Origin: Chromohalobacter israelensis
GTDB lineage: Bacteria; Pseudomonadota; Gammaproteobacteria; Pseudomonadales; Halomonadaceae
Direction: 5' to 3'
NCBI GenBank assembly: GCA_000761475.1
Contig: JQNW01000001.1
Location: 1-64,000, forward strand
Length of the DNA stretch: 64,000 bases
In this document: piece after piece, positions 1 to 9,997 of the stretch
Position numbering within the stretch: position 1 is the stretch's first letter
How the letters are laid out: every line of letters starts with the position of its first letter
The notes under the pieces: model-generated
Seen by the model: the letters and a program-made list of their open reading frames with translations, nothing else
Databases searched by the model: none
What the model was told of the DNA's origin: nothing
Translations under genes and position numbers: made by a program

Positions 1-56
1 CAGCGCCGATGGTAGTGTGGGGCCTCCCCATGCGAGAGTAGGTCATCGTCAGGCAC
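1..56 (+). rRNA. rrf: 5S ribosomal RNA, 3' end (partial)
   Basis: The first bases match the conserved 3' third of bacterial 5S rRNA: the GATGGTAGTGTGGGG helix, its CCCCAT partner and the GAGAGTAGG loop E/helix segment. The gene runs in from the left edge, so an rRNA operon on the + strand ends here. The exact 3' end is approximate. A strong intrinsic terminator follows immediately. Confidence 0.9.
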
Positions 57-65
57 TTATCCCGG

Positions 66-100
66 AAACCCCCGTTGGCCCAGGCCAGCGGGGGTTTTTT
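66..100 (+). terminator. Intrinsic terminator of the rRNA operon
   Basis: A 9-bp stem (AAACCCCCG at 66-74 with CGGGGGTTT at 89-97) contains an inner TGGCC/GGCCA pairing and runs into a T tract. It sits about 10 bases after the 5S gene, as expected for an rrn terminator. Confidence 0.85.
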
Positions 101-248
101 CGTGGGCGGATGGTGCTGTGCCCCACGAGGTCAGGGCGCGAGGCCTACCCTCATGCGCGTCTAAGCAGTACAATTTGCGCCCAGTTACCATTCTCTCGGC
201 TCGATGCATTTTCTGCGTCGAGCTGCCGCCAATCAGCGAAGTATATTG

Positions 249-1838
249 ATGCCAGACACTCAGATCGCTCAAGAAGCGGGGCTACGCAGAACCTTTGCGA
301 TCATTTCGCACCCCGACGCCGGCAAGACCACCATCACGGAAAAAATGCTGCTGTTCGGCAATGCGATCCAGCTAGCCGGGTCGGTCAAGAGCAAGCGTGA
401 CGAACGTCACGCCACCTCCGACTGGATGAAGATGGAGCAGGAGCGTGGCATCTCGGTGACGACCTCGGTCATGCAGTTTCCCTACCAGGGCCGGATCGTC
501 AATCTGCTCGACACGCCCGGGCACGAAGACTTTTCCGAGGACACCTACCGCACGCTGACGGCCGTGGATTCGGCACTGATGGTCATCGACGGCGCCAAGG
601 GGGTCGAAGATCGCACCATCAAGCTCATGGATGTGTGTCGTTTGCGTACGACGCCGATCCTGACCTTCATCAACAAGATGGACCGGGACATCCGGGATCC
701 GATCGAAGTGATGGATGAGGTCGAGACGGTACTGAACATTCAGTGTGCGCCCATGACGTGGCCGATTGGCATGGGGCGGCATTTTCGCGGCGTCTACCAT
801 CTCTACAACGATGTCATTCACCTCTACAAGCAGGGGCAGGGCAATCGCATTCCCGAGGATGTGCGCATCGAAGGTCTCGACAACCCCGAGGTCGACGAAA
901 CGCTGGGAGCGGATGCCGCTGACGAGCTGCGCATGGAAGTCGAGCTGGTGCGTGGTGCCTCGCATACCTTCGACCTCGAGGCCTATCGTCGGGGCGAATT
1001 GACGCCAGTGTATTTCGGCACCGCCATGGGCAACTTCGGGGTGCGCGAGATGCTCGATGGCTTCGTCGAATACGCGCCGGCGCCGTTGCCGCGCGACACC
1101 GACAAGCGCAGCGTAAAGGCCGATGACGAGCGCTTCACCGGTTTCGTCTTCAAGATCCAGGCCAACATGGACCCCAAGCACCGTGACCGTGTTGCCTTCT
1201 TGCGCGTCTGTTCCGGGAAGTACGACAAGAACATGAAGATGCGCCACGTGCGGATCGGCAAAGACGTCAAGATTGCCGACGCGCTGACGTTCATGGCGTC
1301 CGATCGCTCGCATGTCGAGGAAGCCTGGCCCGGCGATATCATCGGCCTGCACAACCATGGCACGATCCAGATCGGTGACACCTTCACGCTCAACGAGGAC
1401 ATGCGCTTCACGGGAATTCCGCACTTCGCGCCCGAGTTGTTCAAGCGCGTGCGTCTGCGCGATCCGCTGAAGATGAAGGCCTTGCAGAAAGGGCTGACCC
1501 AGCTCTCCGAGGAGGGGGCGACGCAGGTCTTCATGCCGCTGGATAACAATGACCTGATCGTCGGCGCCGTGGGGTCGTTGCAGTTCGATGTGGTCGCTCA
1601 TCGCCTGAAGCAGGAATATAAAGTCGACTGCCTGTATGAGCCCGTGAACGTGCAGACGGCGCGCTGGGTGTATTGCAACGACGCCAAGATGCTCGACGAA
1701 TTCAAGCGCAAGGCCAGCGCCAACCTGGCTCTGGACGGTGGGGGATACCTGACGTATCTGGCCCCGACGCGCGTCAACCTGCAGATGACGCAAGAGCGTT
1801 GGCCGGATGTCGAGTTCCGTGCCACCCGGGAGCATTGA
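249..1838 (+). CDS. prfC: Peptide chain release factor 3 (RF3)
   Basis: This is the class II release-factor GTPase that removes RF1/RF2 from the ribosome after peptide release. The 529-residue protein has the P-loop SHPDAGKT (about residues 20-28), the G3 motif DTPGHEDF (about 88-95) and NKMD (about 142-145), followed by EF-G-like domains. Length fits the family. The reading frame opens upstream at 204, but the ATG at 249 gives the usual short N-terminus before RRTFAIISH and is preferred. The gene is probably monocistronic and follows the rRNA operon. Confidence 0.95.
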   Translation: MPDTQIAQEAGLRRTFAIISHPDAGKTTITEKMLLFGNAIQLAGSVKSKRDERHATSDWMKMEQERGISVTTSVMQFPYQGRIVNLLDTPGHEDFSEDTYRTLTAVDSALMVIDGAKGVEDRTIKLMDVCRLRTTPILTFINKMDRDIRDPIEVMDEVETVLNIQCAPMTWPIGMGRHFRGVYHLYNDVIHLYKQGQGNRIPEDVRIEGLDNPEVDETLGADAADELRMEVELVRGASHTFDLEAYRRGELTPVYFGTAMGNFGVREMLDGFVEYAPAPLPRDTDKRSVKADDERFTGFVFKIQANMDPKHRDRVAFLRVCSGKYDKNMKMRHVRIGKDVKIADALTFMASDRSHVEEAWPGDIIGLHNHGTIQIGDTFTLNEDMRFTGIPHFAPELFKRVRLRDPLKMKALQKGLTQLSEEGATQVFMPLDNNDLIVGAVGSLQFDVVAHRLKQEYKVDCLYEPVNVQTARWVYCNDAKMLDEFKRKASANLALDGGGYLTYLAPTRVNLQMTQERWPDVEFRATREH

Positions 1839-1935
1839 CGCAACGGCTTGACCGCCCGCTTTCCGCGTTTCGGAGCGACACGTCTTGCGCCAGACGCCAT
1901 GGCGTGTCGCCAGGATAGCTGCAAGGGAGGGGATC

Positions 1936-2703
1936 ATGTCTGCCCGGTTGATCGACGCGCATTGCCATCTCGATTTCGATGTCTTCGATGCCGATCGCGA
2001 GGACGTCATGTCGCGAGCGGCGGCGGTGGGCGTCGGTCATTTCATCGTGCCGGGGACGACACGCCGGCGCTGGCCGAACGTCGAACGGCTGGGGCGTCGG
2101 GAAGATGTCAGCGTATGTTTCGGGCTGCATCCCTATTTTCTCGATGCCCACGACGTGCGCGACCTCGAAGCGCTGGACACTCAGCTCGAAGCGTATCCCG
2201 ACGCGGTCGCCATTGGCGAGTGCGGTATCGATGCACGGTTGTCGGACATCGACCGGCAATGGCAGCTGTTCGATGCACAGTTGCGCCTGGCGAAACAGCA
2301 CCGCTTGCCTGTGGTGATCCACTGCGTGCAAGCCAACGATCAAGTCGCCAAACGCCTGCATCAACTCGATCTGCCCGCCGGCGGTCTGATCCATGCTTTT
2401 GCGGGGAGCCCCGAGCAGGCGCGCCGATTTCTGGACGCGGGATTCGTCGTGGGCATAGGTGGTGCCTCCACCTATGAGCGTGCCCGGCGGCTGCACCGAG
2501 CCGTGCAGTCATTGCCGGACGATGGTTACGTGCTGGAAACGGATAGCCCCGACATGCCACTGTCGGGATATCAAGGCCAACGCAACGAGCCGTCGCATGT
2601 GCATGATATCTGTCACTGCGTCGCGGCGTTGAGAGATCAACCTTATGCCACGGTGGCGACGCACAGCACCGCCACCGCGCAGAGGCTTTTCAGGCTGGTG
2701 TAG
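1936..2703 (+). CDS. TatD-family metal-dependent hydrolase (YjjV-like)
   Basis: A 255-residue TatD-type amidohydrolase, a family with metal-dependent 3'-5' exonuclease/deoxyribonuclease activity. It shows the N-terminal metal motif DAHCHLD, the GLHP motif, GECGID, HC in the middle and the C-terminal ETDSPDMP with YQGQRNEP, which is the pattern of the YjjV branch rather than TatD itself. The ATG at 1936 has a GGGAGG ribosome-binding site. The upstream frame from 1885 has no such support. It converges with ygfZ, with stops only 11 bases apart. Confidence 0.88.
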   Translation: MSARLIDAHCHLDFDVFDADREDVMSRAAAVGVGHFIVPGTTRRRWPNVERLGRREDVSVCFGLHPYFLDAHDVRDLEALDTQLEAYPDAVAIGECGIDARLSDIDRQWQLFDAQLRLAKQHRLPVVIHCVQANDQVAKRLHQLDLPAGGLIHAFAGSPEQARRFLDAGFVVGIGGASTYERARRLHRAVQSLPDDGYVLETDSPDMPLSGYQGQRNEPSHVHDICHCVAALRDQPYATVATHSTATAQRLFRLV

Positions 2704-2714
2704 CCAGGCGCTTC

Positions 2715-3761
2715 TCAAGCCTGGCCGGCCAGGCTCTCCGGATCGACACGCTCGACAGCATAGGGCAGGTCCAGGGGAGTGAGTGCATTGCCTTCGACGA
2801 CCAGGGCCCGTGGCTCGTCGCGTTGCGTGATGACGGCCAGTACCTCGGTCTGCCCATCCGCGTCCAGCGCGGCGCTCAATACCTCGCCTTGCGACTTGCC
2901 GGCGGTGTCCTCGACAGGGGTGCCGGGGGCCGGCAAGACATGACTCGCCAGTCGGCCACGCTGCAGACGCTTCTTGACCTGCCCGCGGAAGTGCGCGCGC
3001 GCCACGACCTCCTGCCCGGTATAGCATCCCTTGCGGAAGCTGATGCCAGCCAGCGCTTCCCAATTGAGCATCTGAGGGAGATAGCTGTCTCGCTGAGCCG
3101 CGCCGAGCCAGGCGAGGCCGGCCTGGATGTCGTGCAGGCGCCACACCGCATTGCCCACCGCCGTCGTGGTGGGTTGCAGAGATTGCCAGGCCTCGAGTGC
3201 CGTCGCTTCCGGTGCAATGACCATGTAGCGCGCCACGGGACCCGGGTGACGGAGCAATACCGCCTGACCGACTCGTTGCATCCCCCATGTCTCGGGAGGC
3301 GCGGTGGTGAAGTGGGATTCGAGCCGATCCGCGGCGTCCCGACCCATCACGCCGAATGTCCTGACCGCCGGTTGAGAGATCTCGACCTTGTAGAACGCTG
3401 CGTACTTGGCAAGCTGCTCGTGCAACGGCTCGATCAGATCGCTGTCCAGCAGCAGCCAATAGCGGCCTTCTTCCAGCCTCATCAATTGCCCGTTGGCCAG
3501 CATGCGGCCCTTGGGCGAGCAGAACGCCGTCAGGGGGGCGAAATCGCCATTGGCCAGCGTGACCTGGGCACTGGTCTGCCCTTGCAGGAAGCGCTCGGCA
3601 TCGGCACCGGCGATTTCCATGATCGAGAATTGCGGCAGCGGGGCGAGCGCGGTGGTTTCCAGGGGGAGGTGGGCCTGGCCAGTCGCCTCACCAAAGTGCC
3701 ACTCGTGCGTGGCCGATCGCACTAAGCCTTGAGCCTCGAGGTGCTCGATCCAATCGTTCAT
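2715..3761 (-). CDS. ygfZ: Folate-binding protein YgfZ (GcvT-like, Fe-S maintenance)
   Basis: A 348-residue member of the GcvT-like YgfZ/IBA57 family, which uses tetrahydrofolate to help assemble or repair Fe-S clusters in some enzymes. The diagnostic motif KGCYTGQE is present around residues 240-250, with the conserved Cys. The start ATG at 3761 is preceded by GGAG. The gene stands alone on the reverse strand between forward genes. Two further Fe-S genes of this window, sufE and nfuA, lie far to the right. Confidence 0.9.
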   Translation of the reverse strand: MNDWIEHLEAQGLVRSATHEWHFGEATGQAHLPLETTALAPLPQFSIMEIAGADAERFLQGQTSAQVTLANGDFAPLTAFCSPKGRMLANGQLMRLEEGRYWLLLDSDLIEPLHEQLAKYAAFYKVEISQPAVRTFGVMGRDAADRLESHFTTAPPETWGMQRVGQAVLLRHPGPVARYMVIAPEATALEAWQSLQPTTTAVGNAVWRLHDIQAGLAWLGAAQRDSYLPQMLNWEALAGISFRKGCYTGQEVVARAHFRGQVKKRLQRGRLASHVLPAPGTPVEDTAGKSQGEVLSAALDADGQTEVLAVITQRDEPRALVVEGNALTPLDLPYAVERVDPESLAGQA

Positions 3762-3949
3762 GGAATAACTCCGTATCGCGAACGCGACGGTCGCTCGACC
3801 GTATTCGAATGTCTGCGTCCAATATCAGGGTGATGAAGCGATTTTCCAACCGTCGCGGCGGTGACCGCATGGCATGATAAACTGTAGGCAACTGACGGCG
3901 GAGCCATCGCTCGCGTCGTCGCCGACGGACCCAAGCAGGAGAAAGATCC

Positions 3950-4141
3950 ATGGCTCGCATCGCGCTGACGTTCGAGGGTGTCGAGAGTGCTGAAGACGTC
4001 AATCGTATCACTACCGCCTTGATGGAAATGGATGGCGTTGAGGAGGCGGAAGTCGGTCGGCATGGTGCCGAGGTGGAAGGGCGTGTAAGGCGCGAGGCAT
4101 TGCTGCGCACCGTGACCGCTCTTGGCTACAAGGCGCACTGA
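3950..4141 (+). CDS. Small HMA-like fold protein lacking the CxxC metal site
   Basis: A 63-residue protein with the length and beta-alpha-beta-beta-alpha-beta pattern of heavy-metal-associated (HMA) domains. It has 'F-E-G-V-E-S-A' where copper chaperones have M-x-C-x-x-C, and contains no Cys at all, so it should not bind copper in the classical way. The closing LGYKAH resembles the HMA end. A clear AGGAG precedes the ATG. It lies 20 bases upstream of an OsmC-family gene and is likely co-transcribed. The function is unknown and the HMA assignment is structural inference. Confidence 0.7.
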   Translation: MARIALTFEGVESAEDVNRITTALMEMDGVEEAEVGRHGAEVEGRVRREALLRTVTALGYKAH

Positions 4142-4161
4142 ATGATTCACAGGAGACGGCA

Positions 4162-4563
4162 ATGACGATCACGGTCACCACCCAGCGCGATGGTTCGCTG
4201 CGACAGCAGGCACGGATACATGATGTGGCGGAACTGGCGGTGGATGCGCCACGGGTCGTCGGTGGTGACGAAAGCGCGCCGGATCCGCATGACTATTTCG
4301 ACCTTTCTCTAGGTGCCTGCAAGGCGATGACCGCCCTGATGTATGCACGACGCAAGGGACTGCCGGTCGAGACGATCACCGCCACGGTCGAGCGCGATGC
4401 CAGCGGAGAAGCACAGGGCCAGTATCGGCTCACCGTGACGCTGTCGTTCACGGGGATCGACGATCCCGAGACGAAGAACCGCCTTCTGGCCATCGCCGAT
4501 CGCTGCCCGATACAACGGCTGATGACCGTCAGCGACGTGGAGATCACCACGCGGTCGGCCTGA
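4162..4563 (+). CDS. OsmC family protein
   Basis: A 133-residue OsmC/Ohr-superfamily protein. Members are thiol peroxidases or of unknown role (the YhfA branch). The sequence has the first conserved Cys in the LGACKAMTA context (about residue 53) and the second in RCPIQRL (about 114), both needed for peroxidase chemistry. A GGAGA ribosome-binding site precedes the ATG. It sits directly behind the small HMA-like gene, and pairs of HMA-like and OsmC genes suggest a stress or thiol function. The substrate is not predictable. Confidence 0.88.
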   Translation: MTITVTTQRDGSLRQQARIHDVAELAVDAPRVVGGDESAPDPHDYFDLSLGACKAMTALMYARRKGLPVETITATVERDASGEAQGQYRLTVTLSFTGIDDPETKNRLLAIADRCPIQRLMTVSDVEITTRSA

Positions 4564-4615
4564 TCAACGTGGCTTTCGACTTGAAGGGTTCCCCTATCGA
4601 CCTTATGTGAGACCC

Positions 4616-6646
4616 ATGAGCAAACCCTTTCGTATTCAGTCGCAGTATCGGCCCGCGGGTGACCAGCCAGCGGCCATCGACGGCCTGATAAAAGGCTTCA
4701 ATGCCGGGCTGGCACATCAGACCTTGCTGGGGGTGACCGGCTCGGGAAAGACGTTCACCATGGCCAACGTGGTCGAGCGCCTGCAGCGCCCGACCATCGT
4801 GATGGCGCCCAACAAGACGCTGGCCGCCCAGCTTTATGGCGAGTTCAAGAGTTTCTTTCCCGACAACGCGGTGGAGTACTTCGTCTCCTATTACGATTAC
4901 TACCAGCCGGAAGCCTATGTCCCCTCATCGGATACCTTCATCGAGAAGGACGCCTCGATCAATGATCATATCGAGCAGATGCGTCTTTCGGCCACCAAGG
5001 CACTGCTGGAGCGCCGGGATGCCTTGATCGTGGTCTCGGTCTCGGCGATCTACGGCCTGGGCGATCCCGATCAATATCTGAAGATGCGTCTGCACTTCAA
5101 TCGCGGCGAGTTGATCGACCAGCGCACCTTCCTGCGACGTCTCGCCGAGTTGCAGTACACGCGCAACGACATGGACTTTCGGCGAGGGACGTACCGGGTC
5201 CGGGGCGATGTCATCGACATCTTTCCCGCCGATGCGGAAGACGAGGCCGTCAGGGTCGAGCTGTTCGACGACGAGATCGAGACGATCAGCCTGTTCGATC
5301 CTCTTACCGGGGAGGTGCGCGACAAGGTTCCGCGCATGACGATCTATCCCAAGAGTCACTACGTGACGCCTCGCGAGACAATTCTCGCCGCCGTCGAGGA
5401 CATCAAGGTCGAGCTGGCCGATCGCCTGGCCTGGATGCGCCAGCATGACAAGCTCGTCGAGGCTCAGCGGCTCGAGCAGCGCACCCTGTATGACATCGAG
5501 ATGATGCTCGAACTCGGGTACTGCAACGGCATCGAGAACTACTCGCGCTATCTGTCGGGACGGGAGCCCGGCGAAGCGCCGCCCACGTTCTTCGATTATC
5601 TGCCCGACGATACCCTGCTGTTCATCGACGAGTCCCACGTCAGCGTCCCGCAGGTGGGGGGCATGTACAAGGGCGACCGTTCGCGCAAGGAAACCCTGGT
5701 CGAGTACGGCTTCCGCTTGCCTTCGGCACTGGACAACCGTCCGATGAAGTTCGAGGAATGGGAGCGCATTTGCCCGCAAACCGCGTTCGTGTCAGCGACA
5801 CCGGGCCCTTACGAAGCCGAGCATGCAGGGCAGGTGGTCGAGCAGGTCGTGCGGCCGACGGGGCTGGTCGATCCCGAAATCGAAGTCCGGCCGGCACAAA
5901 CCCAGGTCGATGACCTGCTTTCCGAGATCAAGCTACGAACCGACGTGGGTGAACGTGTCCTGGTCACGACATTGACCAAGCGCATGGCGGAGGATCTCAC
6001 CGAGTATCTCGACGAGCACGACATTCGCGTGCGCTATCTGCACTCGGACATCGACACCGTCGAGCGTATCGAAATCATACGCGATCTGCGCCTGGGCAAG
6101 TTCGATGTGCTCGTGGGGATCAACCTGCTGCGCGAGGGGCTCGATATTCCCGAGGTCTCATTGGTCGCGATTCTCGATGCCGACAAGGAAGGGTTCCTGC
6201 GTGCCGAGCGGTCGTTGATCCAGACCATAGGGCGTGCGGCACGCAACGCGCATGGCAAGGCCATTCTCTATGGAGACCGTGTCACCAACTCGATGCAGCG
6301 CGCCATCGACGAAACGGAACGGCGTCGCAACAAGCAGATAGCCTTCAACGAAGAGCACGGTATCACGCCCACGACGGTCACCAAGTCGGTTGCCGATATC
6401 ATGGAAGGGGCCCAGACGCCCGGCAAGAAAGTCGGACGCAAGCGTCCCGACAAGCGGGTTGCCGAAGCGCCTGGCGACTACAGCAGCGAACAGCTCAACC
6501 AGATGGATGCAGCGGGCCTCACGCGGGAAATTGGCAAGCTGGAGGATGCCATGCACGAGGCGGCGCAGAACCTGGAGTTCGAAGAGGCGGCACGCTTGCG
6601 CGATCAGTTGCAGTCGTTGAAGGCCAGGCTGATCGAACTGGGGTGA
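4616..6646 (+). CDS. uvrB: Excinuclease ABC subunit B
   Basis: The damage-verifying helicase of nucleotide excision repair, working with UvrA and UvrC. The protein is 676 residues, the normal length. It has Walker A GVTGSGKT (39-46), the beta-hairpin [10 protein letters not shown] that clamps DNA, Walker B/DESH (IDESH), helicase motifs V/VI (QTIGRAARN) and a C-terminal UVR motif ending [15 protein letters not shown] at 4607 is possible, but the ATG at 4616 starts the conserved MSKPF and is preferred. A terminator follows. Confidence 0.96.
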   Translation: MSKPFRIQSQYRPAGDQPAAIDGLIKGFNAGLAHQTLLGVTGSGKTFTMANVVERLQRPTIVMAPNKTLAAQLYGEFKSFFPDNAVEYFVSYYDYYQPEAYVPSSDTFIEKDASINDHIEQMRLSATKALLERRDALIVVSVSAIYGLGDPDQYLKMRLHFNRGELIDQRTFLRRLAELQYTRNDMDFRRGTYRVRGDVIDIFPADAEDEAVRVELFDDEIETISLFDPLTGEVRDKVPRMTIYPKSHYVTPRETILAAVEDIKVELADRLAWMRQHDKLVEAQRLEQRTLYDIEMMLELGYCNGIENYSRYLSGREPGEAPPTFFDYLPDDTLLFIDESHVSVPQVGGMYKGDRSRKETLVEYGFRLPSALDNRPMKFEEWERICPQTAFVSATPGPYEAEHAGQVVEQVVRPTGLVDPEIEVRPAQTQVDDLLSEIKLRTDVGERVLVTTLTKRMAEDLTEYLDEHDIRVRYLHSDIDTVERIEIIRDLRLGKFDVLVGINLLREGLDIPEVSLVAILDADKEGFLRAERSLIQTIGRAARNAHGKAILYGDRVTNSMQRAIDETERRRNKQIAFNEEHGITPTTVTKSVADIMEGAQTPGKKVGRKRPDKRVAEAPGDYSSEQLNQMDAAGLTREIGKLEDAMHEAAQNLEFEEAARLRDQLQSLKARLIELG

Positions 6647-6667
6647 TCATGGATCGCTGACAGAGGC

Positions 6668-6698
6668 AAAGGCCCATGGCATCTCCCCATGGGCCTCT
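6668..6698 (+). terminator. Intrinsic terminator-like hairpin after uvrB
   Basis: A perfect 10-bp stem (AGGCCCATGG at 6670-6679 with CCATGGGCCT at 6687-6696) with a 7-base loop, followed by a short pyrimidine tract (CTTC). The T run is weak but the stem is strong and lies just after the uvrB stop. Confidence 0.65.
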
Positions 6699-6819
6699 TC
6701 GTACCGATGCATGACCCGCATGGAGATGGAGTAAAATTTTATACCGTTATCTACAATGCGCCAAGAGCCATTACTTAGACTTTTGTCGGGGAGAATAGGG
6801 GTATGATACGACATTTAGG

Positions 6820-6825
6820 TATAAT
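6820..6825 (+). promoter_or_regulatory. Candidate -10 element for fumarase
   Basis: The 257-base gap between uvrB and the fumarase gene is markedly AT-richer than its surroundings. It holds an extended -10-like GGTATAAT with TATAAT at 6820-6825, about 78 bases before the ATG. No convincing -35 box is seen at 16-18 bases, so this would be an extended -10 or activator-dependent promoter. Confidence 0.35.
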
Positions 6826-6902
6826 CCCGCGCTCATGAAAGCTCGCGTCGAGATGCCCTGACCATTCGCCGCGAGATGTTTTCCCCAAGGAGTCTTTCTC
6901 TC

Positions 6903-8408
6903 ATGACCGTGATACGCCAGGACGATGTCATCCAGAGCGTGGCCGATGCCTTGCAGTTCATCTCTTATTACCACCCCAAAGATTTCATCGATGCCATGCA
7001 CGAGGCGTATCAGCGTGAAGAAAACCCCGCTGCACGTGATGCCATCGCACAGATTCTGATCAATTCACGCATGTGTGCCGAGGGACATCGCCCCATCTGT
7101 CAGGACACCGGCATCGTGACCGTTTTCGTCGAGGTCGGGATGAATGTCCGCTGGGAGGCGAGCATGAGCCTCGACGACATGATCAACGAGGGGGTACGGC
7201 AGGCATACCAGCATCCAGACAACGTCTTGCGCGCGTCGGTACTCGCCGATCCCGATGGCAAGCGCACCAATACGCGCGACAACACGCCGGCCGTCATTCA
7301 CCACAAGCTGGTTCCCGGCGACAAGGTCGAGATTCATGTCGCGGCCAAAGGGGGCGGCAGCGAAGCCAAGTCCAAGTTTGCCATGCTCAACCCATCCGAC
7401 AACGTCGCCGAGTGGGTGCTCGAACAGTTGCCCAAGATGGGCGCGGGCTGGTGCCCACCGGGCATGCTGGGTATCGGGATCGGCGGTACCGCCGAGAAAG
7501 CCATGGAACTCGCCAAGGAGTCCCTGCTCGATCCCATCGACATCCAGGCACTCAAGGCGAGGGGAGCCGAAACACGGGCCGAGGAGCTGCGCCTCGAACT
7601 CTTCGACCAGGTCAATCGCACGGGTATCGGCGCACAGGGCCTGGGTGGACTGACCACCGTGCTCGATATCAAGGTCAAGGATTATCCGACCCACGCGGCC
7701 AACAAGCCCGTGGCCATCATTCCCAATTGCGCGGCGACACGCCACGTCCACTTTACGCTGGACGGCAGTGGCACCGCATCGCTGCCCATCCCGACGCTCG
7801 ACGACTGGCCGCAAATCACCCGCGAGGTCGGGGATAACGTCAAGCGCGTCAATCTCGACACGGTGACCGCCGAGGAGGCCGCTTCCTGGCAGCCGGGCGA
7901 CACGTTGCTGCTCAACGGCAAGCTCTTGACCGGCCGCGACGCCGCACACAAGCGCATGGTCGACATGCTCTCCAAAGGAGAAGACTTGCCGGTCGATCTG
8001 CGCGGGCGCTTCATCTATTACGTAGGCCCGGTGGATCCGGTCGGCGATGAGGTCGTAGGCCCCGCCGGCCCCACGACGGCTACGCGCATGGACAAGTTCA
8101 CGCGGACCATGCTGGAACAGACTGGCCTGCAAGGCATGGTCGGAAAGGCCGAGCGCGGACCCATGGCGATCGAAGCCATTCGCGACAATCGCGCCGTGTA
8201 TCTCATGGCGGTCGGGGGTGCGGCCTATCTCGTCGCCCAGGCGATCAAGAAATCCCGCGTGGTAGCCTTCGAAGATCTGGGCATGGAAGCGATCTACGAG
8301 TTCGACGTGGAAGACATGCCCGTCACCGTGGCCGTTGACAGTCGCGGAGAGTCGGTTCATCAGAGGGGGCCCGCCAAGTGGAAAGAGATCATCGCCGCGA
8401 GCGCCTGA
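6903..8408 (+). CDS. fumA: Class I fumarate hydratase
   Basis: Iron-sulfur (4Fe-4S), oxygen-sensitive fumarase of the TCA cycle interconverting fumarate and malate. The 501-residue sequence has the N-terminal alpha part with GHRPICQDTG (a cluster Cys) and the C-terminal beta part fused in one chain, as in FumA/FumB. A cluster Cys also lies in the IPNCAATRH stretch. The ATG at 6903 begins MTVIRQDD, whereas the upstream in-frame start at 6876 lacks family support. The gene is flanked by hairpins and looks monocistronic. Confidence 0.93.
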   Translation: MTVIRQDDVIQSVADALQFISYYHPKDFIDAMHEAYQREENPAARDAIAQILINSRMCAEGHRPICQDTGIVTVFVEVGMNVRWEASMSLDDMINEGVRQAYQHPDNVLRASVLADPDGKRTNTRDNTPAVIHHKLVPGDKVEIHVAAKGGGSEAKSKFAMLNPSDNVAEWVLEQLPKMGAGWCPPGMLGIGIGGTAEKAMELAKESLLDPIDIQALKARGAETRAEELRLELFDQVNRTGIGAQGLGGLTTVLDIKVKDYPTHAANKPVAIIPNCAATRHVHFTLDGSGTASLPIPTLDDWPQITREVGDNVKRVNLDTVTAEEAASWQPGDTLLLNGKLLTGRDAAHKRMVDMLSKGEDLPVDLRGRFIYYVGPVDPVGDEVVGPAGPTTATRMDKFTRTMLEQTGLQGMVGKAERGPMAIEAIRDNRAVYLMAVGGAAYLVAQAIKKSRVVAFEDLGMEAIYEFDVEDMPVTVAVDSRGESVHQRGPAKWKEIIAASA

Positions 8409-8430
8409 AGCGTGAGATGATCACCCGTGC

Positions 8431-8460
8431 CAGGCCCCGCACTCGCGGGGCCTGATTTTT
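8431..8460 (+). terminator. Intrinsic terminator of fumA
   Basis: A 10-bp perfect stem (CAGGCCCCGC / GCGGGGCCTG) with a 4-base loop, followed by ATTTTT. It starts 22 bases after the fumarase stop codon. Confidence 0.85.
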
Positions 8461-8499
8461 AGCCGCCGAGCGATTGCGAGGGGCCAGGGAGGCGCCATC

Positions 8500-9924
8500 A
8501 TGACATCCGGGGTAATTGGCATCCTGATCGTTGTCATCCATGTGCTGGGTGTGCTGTCCGCGCTCATGGCGCTGATGTCGAGCCGTACCTCGCAGGGCGC
8601 CGTGGCCTGGATCGTCACATTGCTGACGTTCCCTTATCTGGCGGTGCCCATCTACTGGATTTTCGGCCGCCCCCGTTTCTACGGTTACACCTCCGCGCGC
8701 GGTGAGCGTGACAGCGTATTGCGTCAGGTGCTGTTACGCTTCCGGCCGCGTCTGGAGCCTTATTTCTCGCGTCCCTCGCATGATGTCGCCCGCATCCAGG
8801 CAGTGGAGCGTCTGGCGATGATGCCCATGAGTACCGGCAATCGGGCGGAATTGCTCATCGACGGTGAAGCGACCTTCAAGAGCCTGTTGGCAGGGATCGA
8901 TTCGGCGCGAGAGTACATCCTCGTCCAGTTCTTCATCTTCCGCGCCGATGAAATCGGCACGCTGTTCAAGCAGCATTTGATCCAGCAAGCCGAGCGCGGC
9001 GTTCGCGTCTGCCTGCTTTACGATGAAATCGGCAGCCGCAGCCTGTCCAGTGGCTACCTGCGCGAACTGTCGGAAGCGGGCGTCGAGGTCACGGCCTTCA
9101 ACTCCTCGCGTGGATGGCGTCATCGCTTCCAGATCAATTTCCGCAACCACCGCAAGATCCTGGTCGTCGATGGACGGGAAGGATGGACGGGCGGCTTCAA
9201 CGTGGCCGACGAGTACCTGGGGCGCGTCCCGCGATACGGCCCCTGGCGCGATACGCATCTCAAGCTGACCGGCCCGAGCGTGATGGGATTGCAGGAAGCC
9301 TTCTGGGAGGACTGGTACTGGGCTACCGGCGACATTCTGTCGCTGGAGTGGGAGCCCTCGGTCACCTGTAACGAATGCCAGCATGTGGTCATCGTCCCCT
9401 CGGGCCCCGCGGACCGCTGCGAGACAGCCAGCCTGTTGATCCAGCACGTGATCCACGGGGCGCACGAGCGCCTTTGGGTGACCAGCCCCTATTTCGTCCC
9501 CGACCAGGGGGTGCAGGACGCACTGAAGCTGGCGGCGTTGCGCGGCGTCGACGTGAGAGTGATGATCCCGGAGCGTCCCGATCATCTGCTGGTCTTTCTC
9601 TCGGCCTTTTCTTTCTTGCCGGAGATGATCCGTCATGGCGTACGGATCTTTCGCTACCAGCCGGGCTTCTTGCATCAGAAAGCGGTGCTGGTCGACGACC
9701 ATACCGCGCTGCTGGGATCGGTCAATCTCGACAATCGCTCGTTTCGGCTCAATTTCGAGATCACTGCCTATATTCCCGACGCGGCCTTCGCACACGATGT
9801 CGAGACCATGCTGCTGCACGATTTCGAATCATGTCGCGAGGTCACGCTGCAGGAACTCGACGACAGGCCTGCATGGCGCAAGCTGGTCTCGCGCGCCGCC
9901 TATTTGCTGGCTCCGATACAATGA
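8500..9924 (+). CDS. cls: Cardiolipin synthase
   Basis: Membrane phospholipase-D-superfamily enzyme that condenses two phosphatidylglycerols to cardiolipin. The 474-residue protein has two N-terminal membrane helices (about residues 5-28 and 38-58) and two HKD motifs: HRKILVVD near residue 223 and HQKAVLVD near 395, each followed by a G-[GS]-[FV]-N element. Cardiolipin content matters for salt tolerance in halophiles. The gene appears independent, with a LysR regulator following 73 bases later on the same strand. Confidence 0.92.
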   Translation: MTSGVIGILIVVIHVLGVLSALMALMSSRTSQGAVAWIVTLLTFPYLAVPIYWIFGRPRFYGYTSARGERDSVLRQVLLRFRPRLEPYFSRPSHDVARIQAVERLAMMPMSTGNRAELLIDGEATFKSLLAGIDSAREYILVQFFIFRADEIGTLFKQHLIQQAERGVRVCLLYDEIGSRSLSSGYLRELSEAGVEVTAFNSSRGWRHRFQINFRNHRKILVVDGREGWTGGFNVADEYLGRVPRYGPWRDTHLKLTGPSVMGLQEAFWEDWYWATGDILSLEWEPSVTCNECQHVVIVPSGPADRCETASLLIQHVIHGAHERLWVTSPYFVPDQGVQDALKLAALRGVDVRVMIPERPDHLLVFLSAFSFLPEMIRHGVRIFRYQPGFLHQKAVLVDDHTALLGSVNLDNRSFRLNFEITAYIPDAAFAHDVETMLLHDFESCREVTLQELDDRPAWRKLVSRAAYLLAPIQ

Positions 9925-9997
9925 GTGAAGCATGACGACGTCGCATCGCCAGGTCCATGTCATCCATCCACCATGCCCGCCGTGATCAGGAGTGCCG

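Noticed and set aside
372-2009. Long open frame on the reverse strand opposite prfC
   Set aside because: It is fully antisense to a conserved gene and its translation shows no family motif. High GC content gives long shadow frames.
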